Assembly: GCA_014529385.2 (NCBI GenBank)
Contig: CM043952.1
Span: forward strand, 52,872,619-52,932,618
Direction: 5' to 3'
DNA length: 60,000 nt
From: Adiantum capillus-veneris
Taxonomy: Eukaryota > Streptophyta > Polypodiopsida > Polypodiales > Pteridaceae
Part shown: positions 23,439-35,982 of the stretch, one piece after another
Position numbering within the stretch: the stretch's first letter is position 1
Layout: each line of letters begins with the position of its first letter
Position numbers and translations under genes: made by a program
Notes under the pieces: generated by a model
The model's input: the letters and a program-made list of their open reading frames with translations, nothing else
The model's database searches: none
What the model was told of the DNA's origin: nothing

Positions 23439-24334
23439 TCTTGTAAGTGGTTGAGCACATCCTCTAGGAAACAAATTTATAATTGATCATAGATCTAACA
23501 CCACAGCTCACTCGACCCCATTGCAATATTGTTACACGTGTAAAATGGACAATGATATTGGGGAAGATTCTCCTTATATGGATGTTCTACATGAGATGAC
23601 CGAGTCTGACAATGTGGATTGGGTCCACCTAGCAGCCACCTTAGACACTTGGGGAAATAGGAGGACGACCTAGGTAACACTTGAGGGGGATGAAGTTCCA
23701 CAAACTTGTACCTTTAAATATGATAGGAGCAATGCATATAGCTTTTGACAAGACTCATCAAAATATACAATGAAAACATACAAATGGATCCCTAAATCTT
23801 CTTTGATAACCACTTTTGATGCTCAACCTAATTCAAAAATAGAAGCCTCGTAAAAGATGTCCCACTCGCCCCAACAAATATAAGAAAATGTTACATTGGA
23901 TTCCTAAGAGACTATTAGAATCCTAAGGCTACTATGATGCAAAAGATCAAATCTAGTTACCTAAATGTACCTTGTGTTCTCTCCTAGCACCTACTAAAGA
24001 TCAATGTTCCTGTAACTCCAAATGATTTGAAGACCGCCGAAAGGAAAAAATCACAGAATGATACACACCTTCTCCAAAGCTAGTTTGGGTACCAAAGAAA
24101 GAACAATTTGTTTCACCTAGCTCAGGAACAAGGAAGTCAAATGAAGGTTCTTGCTCTTTATGTGTGGTTCAACAGAAACACAAGCTTCGACACAACCACC
24201 ACCTACCATTGTAAATATCCTTACAAAGAAGAAAGAATTTGCACCTCCAGTTGTAAGTTCAGTACCACCTACAACAACATTGCAAGTAAAATAATGGGAG
24301 AGTACCTTACCATCCTTACAACTAGATGAAACGC

Positions 24335-24468
24335 TGTCAGGATTTTTCTGGAGCAAGGGATTGTGCATATGTACATACACATGCATGGTGCATCAAATAA
24401 AGGATTGCCCATTTTCCAGAGCTAGGTGGTTACGTTGTTGTGCTATGGCACGTATATAGTGGGAACGG
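24335..24468 (+). mobile_element. 5' fragment of the plus-strand element's LTR
   Basis: Starts with TGTCAGG and matches the first about 100 bp of the 3' LTR at 43288 with six differences counted by eye. Weaker similarity (ggcacgtatatagtg against agcatgtacatagtg) extends to about 24465. It is on the same strand as the large plus-strand element at 36-44 kb, whose 5' LTR lacks exactly this end. I infer the missing beginning of that 5' LTR. Confidence 0.65.
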
Positions 24469-24474
24469 GCATTA

Positions 24475-24606
24475 AACAATTTATCTTGTGACTTTTTGAC
24501 GCATAAGTATACTTCATATAATACTCATATGCATAAATAAAATCTTTCTACAAGGCTCATCATGTAATGCCTTTAAAATTTGATAAATCTCATCCTCTCT
24601 TAATCA
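24475..24606 (-). pseudogene. Integrase zinc-binding domain stub
   Basis: Beyond the stop that ends the RNase H frame, the same reading direction still encodes REDEIYQILKALHDEPC. A degraded stretch similar to the HHCC part of Ty3/gypsy integrase follows, with several stops. The catalytic integrase core is absent. Confidence 0.5.
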
Positions 24607-25524
24607 TCGTCTATAGATTTGTTCACGATGAAAATAGCGATATAAGAAACCCCCCATTAATGAATAATGACGGGCTTGAAGGAGTAGTTTCTTCTTTTCA
24701 TGCTTAGTCGCTTTATGAGGATATTCAGACGTGCTAAGGAAGTTAGCTATATCGGCATACCAAGGTATCTCACTTTCGACCAGAAACAGGTTAGCATCAG
24801 GTAAGTCATCATCAACTCCCCTCTCTACATCATCAGTGAGTAATCTAGAAAGATGGTCAGCTAACACATGCGACTTGCTTGGTCGTCCAACTACCTCAAA
24901 GTCAAATTCTTGTAAAAGTAACATCCATCGGATCACTCTCCCAGGAATCTCTGGTTTATTTAACAAGTATTTCAATGCGGCATGATCCACATAAAATACA
25001 AAATGATTTCCCAATAGATAATGTCGAAATTTATCGACAAAGAAAACCATAGACAGGCATTCTTTTTCGGTTGTAGTATAATTATGCTCAGGGTAACTTA
25101 AGACCCTACTAGCATAATAGATTGGATGATCAACCTTCTTATCATCAGCTTGACATAATACAGCCCCAACTGCTGTATGTGATGCATCAGCATGGATAGG
25201 AAATTCTTTTGTCAAATCAGGACTCACTAGAATTGGCGCATTTATCAACCGGTCTTTAATGTCCTCAAATGCAACTTGACATTTGTCAATCCACACATAA
25301 CCCATATCCTTTTTCAGTAAATTTGTCAGAGGTCCCACAATTGAAGCAAAGTTCAAAATGAACCTCCTATAGTAATTTGCATGCCTTAGAAATCCTCGCA
25401 GTTGACGAATATTCTGAGGTACTGGCAAATCTTTGATTTTACTAACCTTACTCTCATCTACCGTAATGCCATCCCGAGAGACAACATGCCCCAATAGTAT
25501 CCTTTGATTATTCCAAAGACACAC
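24604..25524 (-). pseudogene. RT thumb and RNase H of the minus-strand element
   Basis: A 306-codon frame. LGHVVSRDGI and LRGFLRHANYYRRFI mark the end of RT and the connection. RNase H follows with HADASHTAVGAVLCQ (first Asp), TTTEKECLSMVF (Glu) and FYVDHAALKYLL (Asp), the usual Ty3/gypsy arrangement. The frame ends just before the integrase zinc domain. It is in a different frame from the RT palm, so a frameshift lies near 25460-25520. Confidence 0.85.
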
Positions 25525-26264
25525 TTCTCAGGGTTTAAAGAAATGCCCATTTCAATGCTACGTTCAAACACTAAGGCCAATTTTTCAGGCATATCCTCTT
25601 CAGTTCCTTGCACTGAAAAATCATCTAAGAAAATCTCCATCCACTTTTGTAGAAAATCCTGATAAGCTGCAATCATAACACGTTGGAATGTAGCCGGGGC
25701 ATTACATAGCCCAAATGGCATAACCCGATAAGAAAATGTTCCCCATTCAATAGTAAAAGTAGTTTTTGACTGATCATCTTCATGTATTTGAATATGATTA
25801 TAGCCACTGAACCCATCCATAAAGGAATAAAGGGCATACCCGGCAACACGATCTAAAACTTGATCGGTAAAGGGCAAAGGGAAATGATCTTTCTTAGTTT
25901 TCCCATTGAGTTTTCTATAGTCCACACAGATACGGATTTTCTTATTTTTCTTGGGTACTACCACAATTGGGGAAACCCAATCATTGTAATCAACTCCATA
26001 GATAAATCCCACCTCCAAGAGTTTCATTATTTCTGCCTTAACCAATTCAGCATAAACAGGATTGGTTCGACGCTGACGTTGACAAATAGGTCGAGCCCCA
26101 TGTTCTAAATCGATATAGTGTTGACATAGCTCAGGCTTGACTCCTCGTAAGTCTTTATACGACCATGCAAAAGCATGTTGATACTTTGTAAGTACTTCTT
26201 TAAAACTCTCCAACACTTCTCCTTTTAATTGGCTTCCCAATGTCAAAAATTTTCCTTCTGACAC
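25458..26264 (-). pseudogene. Reverse transcriptase (fingers and palm)
   Basis: A 268-codon frame contains the standard Ty3/gypsy RT blocks in order: SPIVVVPKKNKKIRICVDYR, KDHFPLPFTDQVLD, YSFMDGFSGYNHI, MPFGLCNAPATFQR and the catalytic FLDD at about 25619-25640 (Y/FXDD box). It would synthesise cDNA from the element's RNA if expressed intact. The downstream frame shift to the RNase H frame breaks the polyprotein. Confidence 0.9.
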
Positions 26265-26428
26265 TTCCCATTGAACAGTTGAATTATCTTTGGATAATAC
26301 AAAGGAAGATTATGTTCATGGCATAGCCCTGATTAGAGGATGTTTGTCCTCCTTATAAACAACATTTTCAAGTAAATTGTGTTTATTTATAAGAGATTCA
26401 CGCTCTTCCTTTTTAGTCTCCGTATCAC

Positions 26429-26884
26429 TCATAACAGCCACCGATGTGTCCCACAATAGGGTACAATCGCAGTTTCATAACTCTTTGTTGACAAGCCCTC
26501 TATATTTACCATATAGGTATCCAGTGTTACTTCAGACATGAAAGAGCTCTCAGTCTGGAATTCTGAGACGTCAGTGGTTCCATATTCCTCTGGCTGTTCT
26601 TCCATACCTTCCTGTTCATAATAATCTTCCCATTGCTTCAATAATTCTTTGCTATGCTTAGCCTCTAAAATAGCTTGGCCTTTTTCTCTTTCTAGTCGGA
26701 CTATTTTTTGTAGCACTTGAGCCATAGCTTCATTTGCTAACTCACGCTCTTTTAATAATTGTTCCCAGATAGCGTTTACTTCTACTAATGCATTGGACTG
26801 TCCTTCATACTTATCCGTGTTCTTTAAGTCATCCTCCAAAGATATATTACAACAATTTGCCAAACACTTATCTGAGGTGGACAT
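26429..26884 (-). pseudogene. Coiled-coil linker between protease and RT
   Basis: A 151-codon frame with a Glu/Lys/Leu-rich helical stretch (residues about 40-95) that looks like a coiled coil, followed by an acidic tail. It is frame-shifted relative to the protease frame. I recognise no domain; its position identifies it as part of the element's polyprotein. Confidence 0.45.
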
Positions 26885-27729
26885 CCATTGTGCAATGTCG
26901 AATCATCACCCGAAGAATAATGAACTTCATATTCACCCATTCCTAGGTGATGGGCATAATTACCAACACTCTCTGATGTGGAGATTGTCCCAGTGGAATC
27001 ATCCTCTATCCGCATATGGTAGCCATTGTGCAGAAATCGAGAATATTTATCCGTATCTAATGAGAAGTGTTGTTTAATTTCTTCTTCCTCCTCTGATTTA
27101 TCGCCGCTATAATCTGTGTTGTCTTCTGTTTCTGACACAGTCGATTTTTTATACTCCCTCAAAAATTCTTTAGAGACAACTCGCAATTCTACTCTATCCT
27201 CGCGAGGACCAATAGTGATCACTCCTTTGTGCCAACTTTGCACACACCTGGCTTGAACAAGCCAAGGTCGTCCTAACAATATTGGGAAAGAGGCTCGATA
27301 CGAATGTGGTTGGACTATCAAGTAGCTCACATGAAATTCAAGTCCTGCCACTATGGTCTTGATCCCTTGTAAAATCCCTAAGGGTTTTACACGTCGTTGA
27401 TCAGCCAAGCGTATAATAATGTTCGTGGGTTCCACTTGTTTCATTCCCAACTCCCCCATAGTTTGCTCAGTCATTAAACTGACTTCTGCTCCACCATCTA
27501 ATTGCACTCCCGTCACACTATGGATTCCTATTTCCAAGGAAATAGTAGGTGCTTCTAGATCCATAAACATATCTACTACTTGAACTCCTTTTTCTTTAAT
27601 TGGCTCTGTCATTTTAGGGCTTCTTCTCTTCCCTCTCCTATGTACGAGCTTATGATATAATTGCTTCTTACAAAGAGGAGATATCTCTACTAAAGTGGTC
27701 AAGTCCAATGATATTTTACAATCTTTCAT
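26824..27729 (-). pseudogene. Retroviral-type aspartic protease
   Basis: A 301-codon frame. VQLDGGAEVSLM (Asp codon at 27495-27497) is the active-site loop, with Asp-Gly-Gly rather than Asp-Thr/Ser-Gly. SFPILLGRPWL is the typical C-terminal (I/L)LGRPWL block of Ty3/gypsy proteases. The same frame continues from the gag frame, consistent with one gag-protease polyprotein. The C-terminal third is acidic linker. Confidence 0.8.
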
Positions 27730-27834
27730 AGACTCCCATAAATTAAAGGTATCTGGTACACTCTTTCTGTGAACTATAGATGTTTGTAATCTTTCTGGAA
27801 AAGGTGCTATACCTTTTGTAATTTCTTCCTTTCC

Positions 27835-29949
27835 TTATAGCTTAAAAGCAATCGGTGATTCATCCACAGAATGATCCTCTGATGCTTTTTCAGGAGATTC
27901 TACGAACTCTTTTATAGAAGAGTTATCAAATTTCTTATTCACATTCGGGACAATAAACCCTTTATCATGGTCCATCTTTTGAGATCGAGTAACTACCCCA
28001 ACCATCACAGGTTCTTTAGCAAAAGTCACTCTCCTTGCTTTTCGTTTACGAGGGAATGCATCTTGCACTTGTTCAACCTCTACTAAATTGGCAAAAGTAC
28101 TACGACCCTCATCGACCTTCTGTTTCCCTTTGTCATTTTGCAATGCAGTTACCCGTGTTGGGCATACATCTTCATAATGACCCTCCTCGCTACATATGCG
28201 ACATAATGGTATATAATCTTGATTTTTTCAAGGATTGGGGCAATAGGGAGCTATATGCCCGTCCTGTTGACAATTATAGCATACCACAGGGCTAGTTGGC
28301 CCCATATTTGGGTTAGTGTATCGAAAATTATTCCGGCGAAATGGAGGTCTATACGGAGAATTTCTCCTCATTTGTCCTTGTAACCTTGGCGTAGGTGGTA
28401 TCCCTTGCGTGGGTAACCCTTTCCTTTCTTGTTGTAATTGCTGCTGATATGTGTCAGGCAGGCCCCTTTGCATAAAAGGTTGAGGTGGTGGACCTATCTT
28501 GTAAGTCATATTGCTCCTATCCATAAATTTATAATTAGTTTTCATAGCCTTTGCTTGTCGGCGTTCATACGCTTGCTTTACAAAGCAATTGTCTTCCACA
28601 TGATTGTTTTTTAGACAAAAGGTACAAAATAGTGTATGTACTTGGTCTGGCACTACCCTTGATGCAATTGGACATTCAGTTGTCAAATGGCCGTAACCGG
28701 TTCACTTCCCACACCACACCTTGGATCTCATTGGAGGTGCACTCATAGACGGGCCTGCTGCTTGTTGACCTATAGCATATACTTCTTTCGTTTGAGGTCT
28801 TAAAGCACTCAAAATTTCTTCTTTTAATTTTCCAATTGTGACTGTCATTAATTGGACTACCCTCTCTTCTGTGAGAGCTGGTGATGGTGGTGTACCAGTC
28901 TGTAGTATGTAGGCTAGAGCTGTCATATATGGATTTGGAGTATAATAAGGAGTTTGATTTGTATTTACCACCACTTGTGGTGGTGTACCTCCATAACCAG
29001 ATACAGGCTCTTGAGTTCGTGGAATCGGTATAGTGGGAGAAGTAACCATACTAGGTCCAATAAACAATTCTCTTCTCCTCTGTTGGCTTAATTGCACCTC
29101 TTCCCAATTTCTATTTTCTTGTTTAGCAGTTGTTAAGTCTGCCGGTCTTCTTAAACTCACATATTGTTGAGCGTTCGGATCTTGCAAGCCATCTACAAGT
29201 CTACTCTTTTGAGTATCCTCATTGGGTTCCATATTTCCCATCTTTCTTACTATTGTCTCTATCCTTTGGATGTAATGATCAATGCTTTCGTTGATCCCCT
29301 ACTGAAGATAGTCTAACTGTTGAGCGAGTCTATCTTGGAGTCCCTGATGGTGAAACTTTGCTAAAAATGTTGTTGTCAGCTTAGGGTAAGTAGCCCTATT
29401 TGCTGCTGGTACATTACCATACCAACTGGCAGCTTCATCCTTAAATGTAGCTGGAAAAATATGTAGTTTTTGATCATTATCCACAATTTCGTTTGCTACA
29501 CATGTTACTTAAAATTTTTGAAGATGAGCATCCGGGTCTTCATCCCAGAGTCCTGCAAACTGTGTAAAGTCTGCCAATCGTATCGTAGCTCGTGCTACAG
29601 GCACTGCCATTTTTTCTAACGGATTTTCAAAGAGTGGGTCTTCCCAAAACATTAGTACTCGTGGTCTGGGTAAAGCAAATAAATTTCTCAACCCCAAGTC
29701 TCAACACGGGTCTAAATTAAACGGTTGGTCAACTATTTCTCTCTCTGGTGTGGGTTGGCCCACTAATCTACCTTCTCTTAATCCCTCAATAAGTACTCCT
29801 GGTACTTGTTCTAAAAGTAACGCGTTAACGCGCTCCAGTTGATTGGCAAGATCTTGAGCAATTATCTCCTCTCGCCTCTTTCTACGTGCTTCTCTAGCCC
29901 TATTTTGGTCTCCTCCTCTACTAGAATCTGCTCCACTCATACGATGCAC
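27835..29949 (-). pseudogene. Gag polyprotein with four zinc knuckles
   Basis: Gag starts near 29949 (MSGADSSRGG) and is broken by stops into pieces. EAASWYGNVP at about 29400-29440 is a gag-core block. Four CX2CX4HX4C knuckles lie in one frame at about 28140-28735. The first has a stop (TGA) exactly at its second Cys. The others read CTFCLKNNHVEDNC, CYNCQQDGHIAPYC and CRICSEEGHYEDVC; the frame between the last two is cut by another stop near 28228. One or two knuckles are usual in Ty3/gypsy gag, so four is notable. Confidence 0.8.
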
Positions 29950-31263
29950 ACAATCGTGTAACTCCTCTCGATACTAATCCTTCAATGCAGTGTATACCAC
30001 TGCTAGGATTTCACGCTCAATCTTTATATTATCCTCTCCAGTTTCTATAAGCGACTTTAGTAAACTGATTTACTAAGGGTCGTAAAAGAGGTTTTATTTT
30101 TCTCCTATGCGCTATTTTAACAATAATTTGTCTTAGATTTTTTCTCTTTACTATAATCGTTGATCTTGTGTTTCCAATCACACAAGGTGGATGTGGAACA
30201 CGACAACAGTACTGACAATGAGTCCTCCTGCTTCTCTCTGTTTGTAGTTGACTTAGCGACCCTACAGAGTTAGTCGACACAATGATTTGGGGTTCGAAAT
30301 CCCAATGTTTATACTGTTGGAGCCACTCGATGTTAGGCCGTAGTTTTCCAAGCATACTTTATAGTTACCTTGTTTCTACAAAATCCACTCAGACGCAGAT
30401 TTTTCTTCTAGCTCAAGGATGTCCATATGCTCTTTAATCATGTAAGGGTCCAACTCTCTAGAAACCCCACTCCCTAATGCTAAGTACTTCCTTAAATCGC
30501 TAAATGCTAGCGACCTTTCTTTTGGAATGGAGTACCTTTCACAATGGTATCCCCCTCCTGAATCGAATGCTATTGTCTTATAGTATATTACGTCCACTAA
30601 TCTCTTGCTATTGTCTTATACTATATTACGTCCACTAATCTCCATTGGGCGATCAGCTGAATTGCTGCGTATGTGTCTAAGTGTGTTAAGGGTTTTTGTA
30701 CAGGATCACTAGGGGTGTTAACGATTATTTCCGAGGTTTCTAACTGCTGAGCATCTATGTTTAGGTCCCTTTCCGGCTCATTGTACTCGTGTACACGCTC
30801 TCCTTCTTCCCCTAATGCACTACATAGCCAGCCTATGTATAGGCCTTTATAAGTGTACTCTACCGCGCTCATGGATCCTAAAAGCTTGTCTATTATTTTC
30901 CACTTTATGAGATCAGGCAAATTGCTGACCCATTCTAACTACATAGAACCCTTGAGTACAGTCGTATTACTTTGAGTATGGAAACTCAACTTATTGAAAT
31001 TTGATTGAATCTCCCTTTCAATTGGAGAATTCTAAGTGTCCACGGACAGCTGTGTATTATTTTTGATTTGATTGTCGCTCACACGAAAAAACCACGGCTC
31101 TTTAAGTCCAAGGAGCCCGCGGGAATGTTTATGTGTGCTCTTACTCTCTAACCTAGACTAAACAACTCTTTATCTCACTGTAGGTCTCTAAGTCAAACCA
31201 GGGAACGATCAGCATGCAAAGTCTATGCACCGGGAAACCCCGTAGCTAAAGTAGCTAGCCGAA
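29950..31263 (-). other. Untranslated leader of the minus-strand element
   Basis: Lies between primer site and gag. It contains scattered short frames (e.g. 30621-30920, 99 codons, and 30376-30597) that I do not recognise. A 29-bp phrase (tcttgctattgtcttata-tatattacgtccactaatct) is repeated at about 30570-30645. Confidence 0.45.
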
Positions 31264-31281
31264 CTCCTGGCGGACGCACCA
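31264..31281 (-). promoter_or_regulatory. Candidate primer-binding site
   Basis: On the minus strand TGGTGCGTCCGCCAGGAG follows the LTR end (…GACGTTCA) after a 2-nt spacer. It begins with TGG as expected for pairing with a tRNA 3' CCA. The tRNA was not identified. Confidence 0.55.
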
Positions 31282-33091
31282 AATGAACGTCACCTTCCAA
31301 GTCTTCTAAATAACGTTCAAGTAACCCAACGGTCCCCTAACTAATGTAGACGTGCACTAATTTGCCATAATTGTGCGGCTTTCAAGTTCCTTTTAGCAAT
31401 TTTATTATTATGCGTTCGTATTTCCCTTACTTTGCTATGCTTCGTAGTCCAAATATGTCTGCCCTCCAAGTTTCGTAGTCCAACTCTCTAATATGCACTA
31501 TTGCTCATGTACGCTCTCTAGATATGCTATTTATGGTTAAAATCTGAGTTCCCATATACACTTTTAATGGAGTTTTTAACCAAGATTTATTAGCACACAA
31601 TCATTTATGCATTTACTTGACTGCTAGAGTCCAAAACTACAGTTCAGAACTCACACATTTTAGACTCATAAAACAAATCAATCACTCACTGAATTTCAGA
31701 TTAATGAACATTGCAACTAGAATCATTGAATAGATTTGCAAACTTTTCAATGAAAAACACCATAATAATCTTGTAAAATGTAATATTCCATTGAAATGCC
31801 AAAAATTGTCAATGATTTAATTTCCCTTCCCAAATGCCACTAATCATGCAACAATATGCAACATTTCATTTCCAAGTATGATTTTAATGCAGATACATCT
31901 TCAAATGATCAGATTTGTTTTCAATTATGAAGCTAGCAATGCAAATACTAAAACTAACAATATTTCTTTTAAGTGCTATGAACTTGTTTGGAAATCAAGA
32001 AAAACTAACTAGTGAATTTTAACTTTTGATTTCGGGTGTTTTGCTTTCCGTCTCCGTCCAAAATCGAGCAGTGGCTCCTCTCACTTGAAAGTGAGTCACT
32101 CCGCAGCAGGATTTTGAATTTACTTTCCAAATTTCTCTCTCTTTATCTCTCTAGCTGAGCAAGGTAATTATTCTCTCTCTATCTCACTAACTCTCATACA
32201 CACCACCTTCTAATTGGCGGCCTCCTTTAGAACCCCATCAAGTCCTCTCAGTATCTTTTCTTCATTCAGGGCGCAACAAAGGCAGCCCCTACTTGGTTCT
32301 TCCTGCTCTTGATTTGCTACAGAGAATTAATTTTCTCTTTCTCTATGCCTCTTACTATAGCGCTATGCCTACAGTGTAGAGGTAGTGGCAGCCCTTTCTG
32401 CGGCTCCTTCTCTCGCAAGCTTGCATATTAGCTCTCTCACTAATCTTGTGCTACAGAAGCAGAAAACTTACTCTCTCTCTCTCTCTAATCTCAATAACAC
32501 ACACAAGCAGCGCTTACAGAGAAAATCATTATTGTCTCTATCTTTCTTGCATCGAAATCTCTCTCTCTCTCTCTCTTTCTTTCTCAGCTCCAACCTGATG
32601 AAGTGATCTCTCTCTCTATTTCTAAACACAGAGCAGCGGCCTACTCCTTCCTGGCTTGCCTCATGATCACGCTCTTCCTCTCTCTTCTTGCAGCCCCCAC
32701 CATGCAACCATTTCAGGCCCTAGTCTCCTCTTTGGCAACTTGCGGTTCCTCTAATCGAGACACACACAGCAGGTCGCCCTCTTCTCGGCTTCCAACCCTC
32801 TACTAGTCCGCGACCCTACACACGTAATGAGCACGCAGCAGCCCTACTCAGCTCTCACCCTTCCATAGCCACCCCACTCTCGGCTCTGCCTTGCAACCTC
32901 TGTAGGCGGCCCTCTCTCTAACTAATCCCTGCAGCGTTTTTCTCTCCCTCTCAGTTTCTCTGTGTAGCGCTATACTATGCAGGCAGCAAGTAATACACAC
33001 AGACACACAGCAAGGAATCTCTCAATCAAGTCGATGCACACACACAGTCAAGCAAAATCTCTCCTACTTTCTCTCACTAAAAAACAACGCT

Positions 33092-33095
<4 letters not shown>

Positions 33096-33185
<90 letters not shown>
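33096..33185. repeat. (CT)n microsatellite
   Basis: About 90 bp of uninterrupted TC repeats inside the candidate LTR. Confidence 0.95.
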
Positions 33186-33189
<4 letters not shown>

Positions 33190-33683
33190 CGTGTACTGCA
33201 GCGCCCCTCTCAGGCTCTCCCTCTAGCAAGAAAAACTATCGCGACTCCCCACTTATGTCAAGCGACCCCACCTCCAACTACCTCGTAGCTTCTCAGGAAA
33301 AGAAAACGTTTGTTTTTCAAATTCATTTTTTAATGACTTATTATCTTTAAAGCCGATTCTCACCCTTGCCCTCAAAATCTTGTCTAGCAACCTTGACTCG
33401 GCTTCTTTCGACTTAGCCCCTCGTGGTGGTCCCCAAACTTTCTCGCTTCCCATGTTGCTCGCAACCCTTGGCTATTTCCTAAACTACTGCACTCGGCCCC
33501 TCTCGACTTATTCTCATCTTGAGTTCAACTCTCGTCCGCTAGATCTTTAAGGTCTCCTGGGATAGTTTCCTAGGACGTTAAAACTCTTTTCTTCTCTCAC
33601 TTGGATTCACTGCAGAACAGGGCTCGCCTTTCCTCTAATTTTCAACCCACTCGGCAAAGAAATCGAAAACCCTTCTTCACGGC

Positions 33684-33793
<110 letters not shown>

Positions 33794-34101
33794 ATCTGCC
33801 CAAAACAAAGTTGGCTTCTTTCACTTTCTCTCTCCTTAAACTTCATATTCAGTAACCTTGCGGCCTATGCCCCTCTCTCTCTCTGTATCGTGCTTATGCT
33901 TGACACTTTAATTATAAGCTTCCCGCAAAACAATGACCAATCATTCAATTTCCAATGACATTTATATGCAACAGTCATAAAATCATACTAAACAAGCATT
34001 ATGATGCAGTGATTTACATACATATGCACCTAATATGCCCATGCAGGTTCCCAAATTAATGTCAAAATTTTACAATTTTGGTGTAGATTGATGGGTCTAC
34101 A

Positions 34102-35640
34102 TTCCCCCCACACTAATATTTGAAGTCGTCCTCGACGAAAAAGTAAATAACTTGGACATTGCCAAAAACTTCTTGACTTTCTGCAACTCCCCAGCTTGGC
34201 AGCTATACTTTGAAAAATAACTGGCTCCTCTCCTTAACTGCGAATGCCCTCGTGAGCATAAAATCTGAAACACATGACACTAACACCAGTAGTCTGTCCA
34301 TTTTTACTTGATTTAAAACAAGGATTTGTTTCAACAATAAAACCATTAATCAGTCAGTCAGTGACAAATTAATAAACACTAGACATAGTTATATAAACAT
34401 GTTGGGCCCACGAAACGTATATACCCTCACTAACTAGAATTTACAAAGATTTAAAAATCACAAACCTAAACCTCACCAATAGCAACTAAGATTAATAATA
34501 AAGTGACTAGTTAATGGAATAACTATAAACTGCCCTAGGTAAGACCATAAATTTATTATTGTTTAATAGCAAGAACGACCCCCCTCCATGGTGCTAGATC
34601 TCTATAGAGGTAAACCAATTAAGCCCTATATTATAGAAACTATACAGTAGTCACATCTAAGTGGAAGTCATCACCTTTAATCTATTTCCCTTCTTTTGAA
34701 TTCCCAAGTTTTTAGTGTTTTTTTTTTTCATGCATTCTTTTTCTTGTTTCTGTTTTTATTTTGATTTTTAGTAAGTCACATCAGACTTGATTGTTTTTTT
34801 TTTCCCGCACACATTCCACTCTCACTGCTGCGTCGAGCAGGAATTATTAGCACTTACACTTCCACCCCGTACAAAACTTGGCTACGGCTCGTGGCTCGAG
34901 ACAAAGTGGATCCACCCGCCTACCAAAATTGTACGGCGACGGTCACACAACATATAACATATAAGTTTTGTTTTATTCTTCCCTTGGCTCAACACTAGTG
35001 TAAATTAACTAGCATACCGACCATAATCTAGAGTTTAAAGGTCTATACTCCCAACCACAGAGACCTACATCACTTCTAAGGATTGTTAGATCACCATTAA
35101 GAGCATAAATATATTGCCCAAAACTAGTTTAGCTAAAGTGATTCTATTAATAATCACCTTGACTACCTTTCTCAGCCACTAACAGCTTGGTCACCGGTCT
35201 AGATAAAGGAAAGTTAAAAAGAACATATAAACCCCCTAAGCTAACAAGTTTAATATAACTATGAATAGTGTTGTACTAACTTGTCACTGACACATCTATT
35301 ACAGCAAGCACACAATTAATCAAAACTAAATAACTGAACAGTATAGGTAGAAGTAAACCACCTGGTTAATCTTCTTGAAATGCTCCACTTTAGAGCTACA
35401 TCCCCAGAGATAGCTTTGACAGTCAGCTCCAATTTGTAACAGGTACTTCTCCGCAAAATTTCTCCGTTCTACAAAAAGATTATACTACACTCCCCCGAAA
35501 GGAATGTAGTTAGGCTACTCCTAAATTTTTATGGGTTTTTGTTTTGTTTTGTTTTTGTTGTTTTTCTTTTTAGTGTTTTGTTTTCAATAAAACAAAAGAA
35601 ATCAAGCATAAAAGAAATGATTCTTTTTGGATTTTGTGAA
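34102..35640 (-). other. Polypurine tract and 3' internal-like sequence
   Basis: Immediately right of the candidate LTR the minus strand reads gtcgaggacgacttc...GTGTGGGGGGAA, the usual arrangement before the 3' LTR of plant Ty3/gypsy elements (tract at 34102-34113). To the right lies about 1.5 kb with no coding frame, including T-rich runs at about 34720-34805 and 35540-35700. This looks like the 3' non-coding end of a related element. Confidence 0.5.
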
Positions 35641-35982
35641 ACTTTTTTATTTGTTTGGGTTTTGTGGTTTTGTTTGTTGTTGGTTTTTTTTTTTTAAGCC
35701 TCTCGCTACATATGACGAAATAGTGCAGGTGCATTGGCTAAGCCAAAAGGTGTTGCACGCTAAAGACCCCCTCCATAGGGTAAAGCTTGGCCATATTGGA
35801 CTATCGCATGATGTCTAGGCAACAACACATGATATAATCCCCTAGGTAAACCCAAGGGTAACCCCTCATCCTCATCATCAAGAGTAATAAACTCCAAATC
35901 TTCGAGGGGGTCAACCATGATGTCCTCATCTAAGACGGGAAACATCTCCATGAATGCTATAGGGTCATTTTCACAAAAATGC
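35641..35982 (-). pseudogene. Small reverse-transcriptase scrap
   Basis: On the minus strand TPFGLANAPALFRHM (about 35700-35750) is an unmistakable Ty3/gypsy RT block B-like motif. It is preceded by an acidic, Leu/Pro-rich frame (35760-36032) and a stop. The motif differs from both full RTs in the window (NAPATFQ and NGPSF), so it comes from a third element type. It ends where the plus-strand LTR resumes at 35983. Confidence 0.5.

Larger units (their letters stand above)
18910..24334 (+). mobile_element. Decayed retroelement, tandem copy 2
   Basis: Second copy of the unit starting at about 14.5-15 kb. It begins with the short microsatellite (18910-19010) and keeps gag sequence at about 20580-20955 that copy 1 lacks. 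After the protease remnant the sequence continues to about 24334 without a recognisable polymerase; that tail has no equivalent in copy 1. It ends where a plus-strand LTR fragment begins. Confidence 0.65.
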
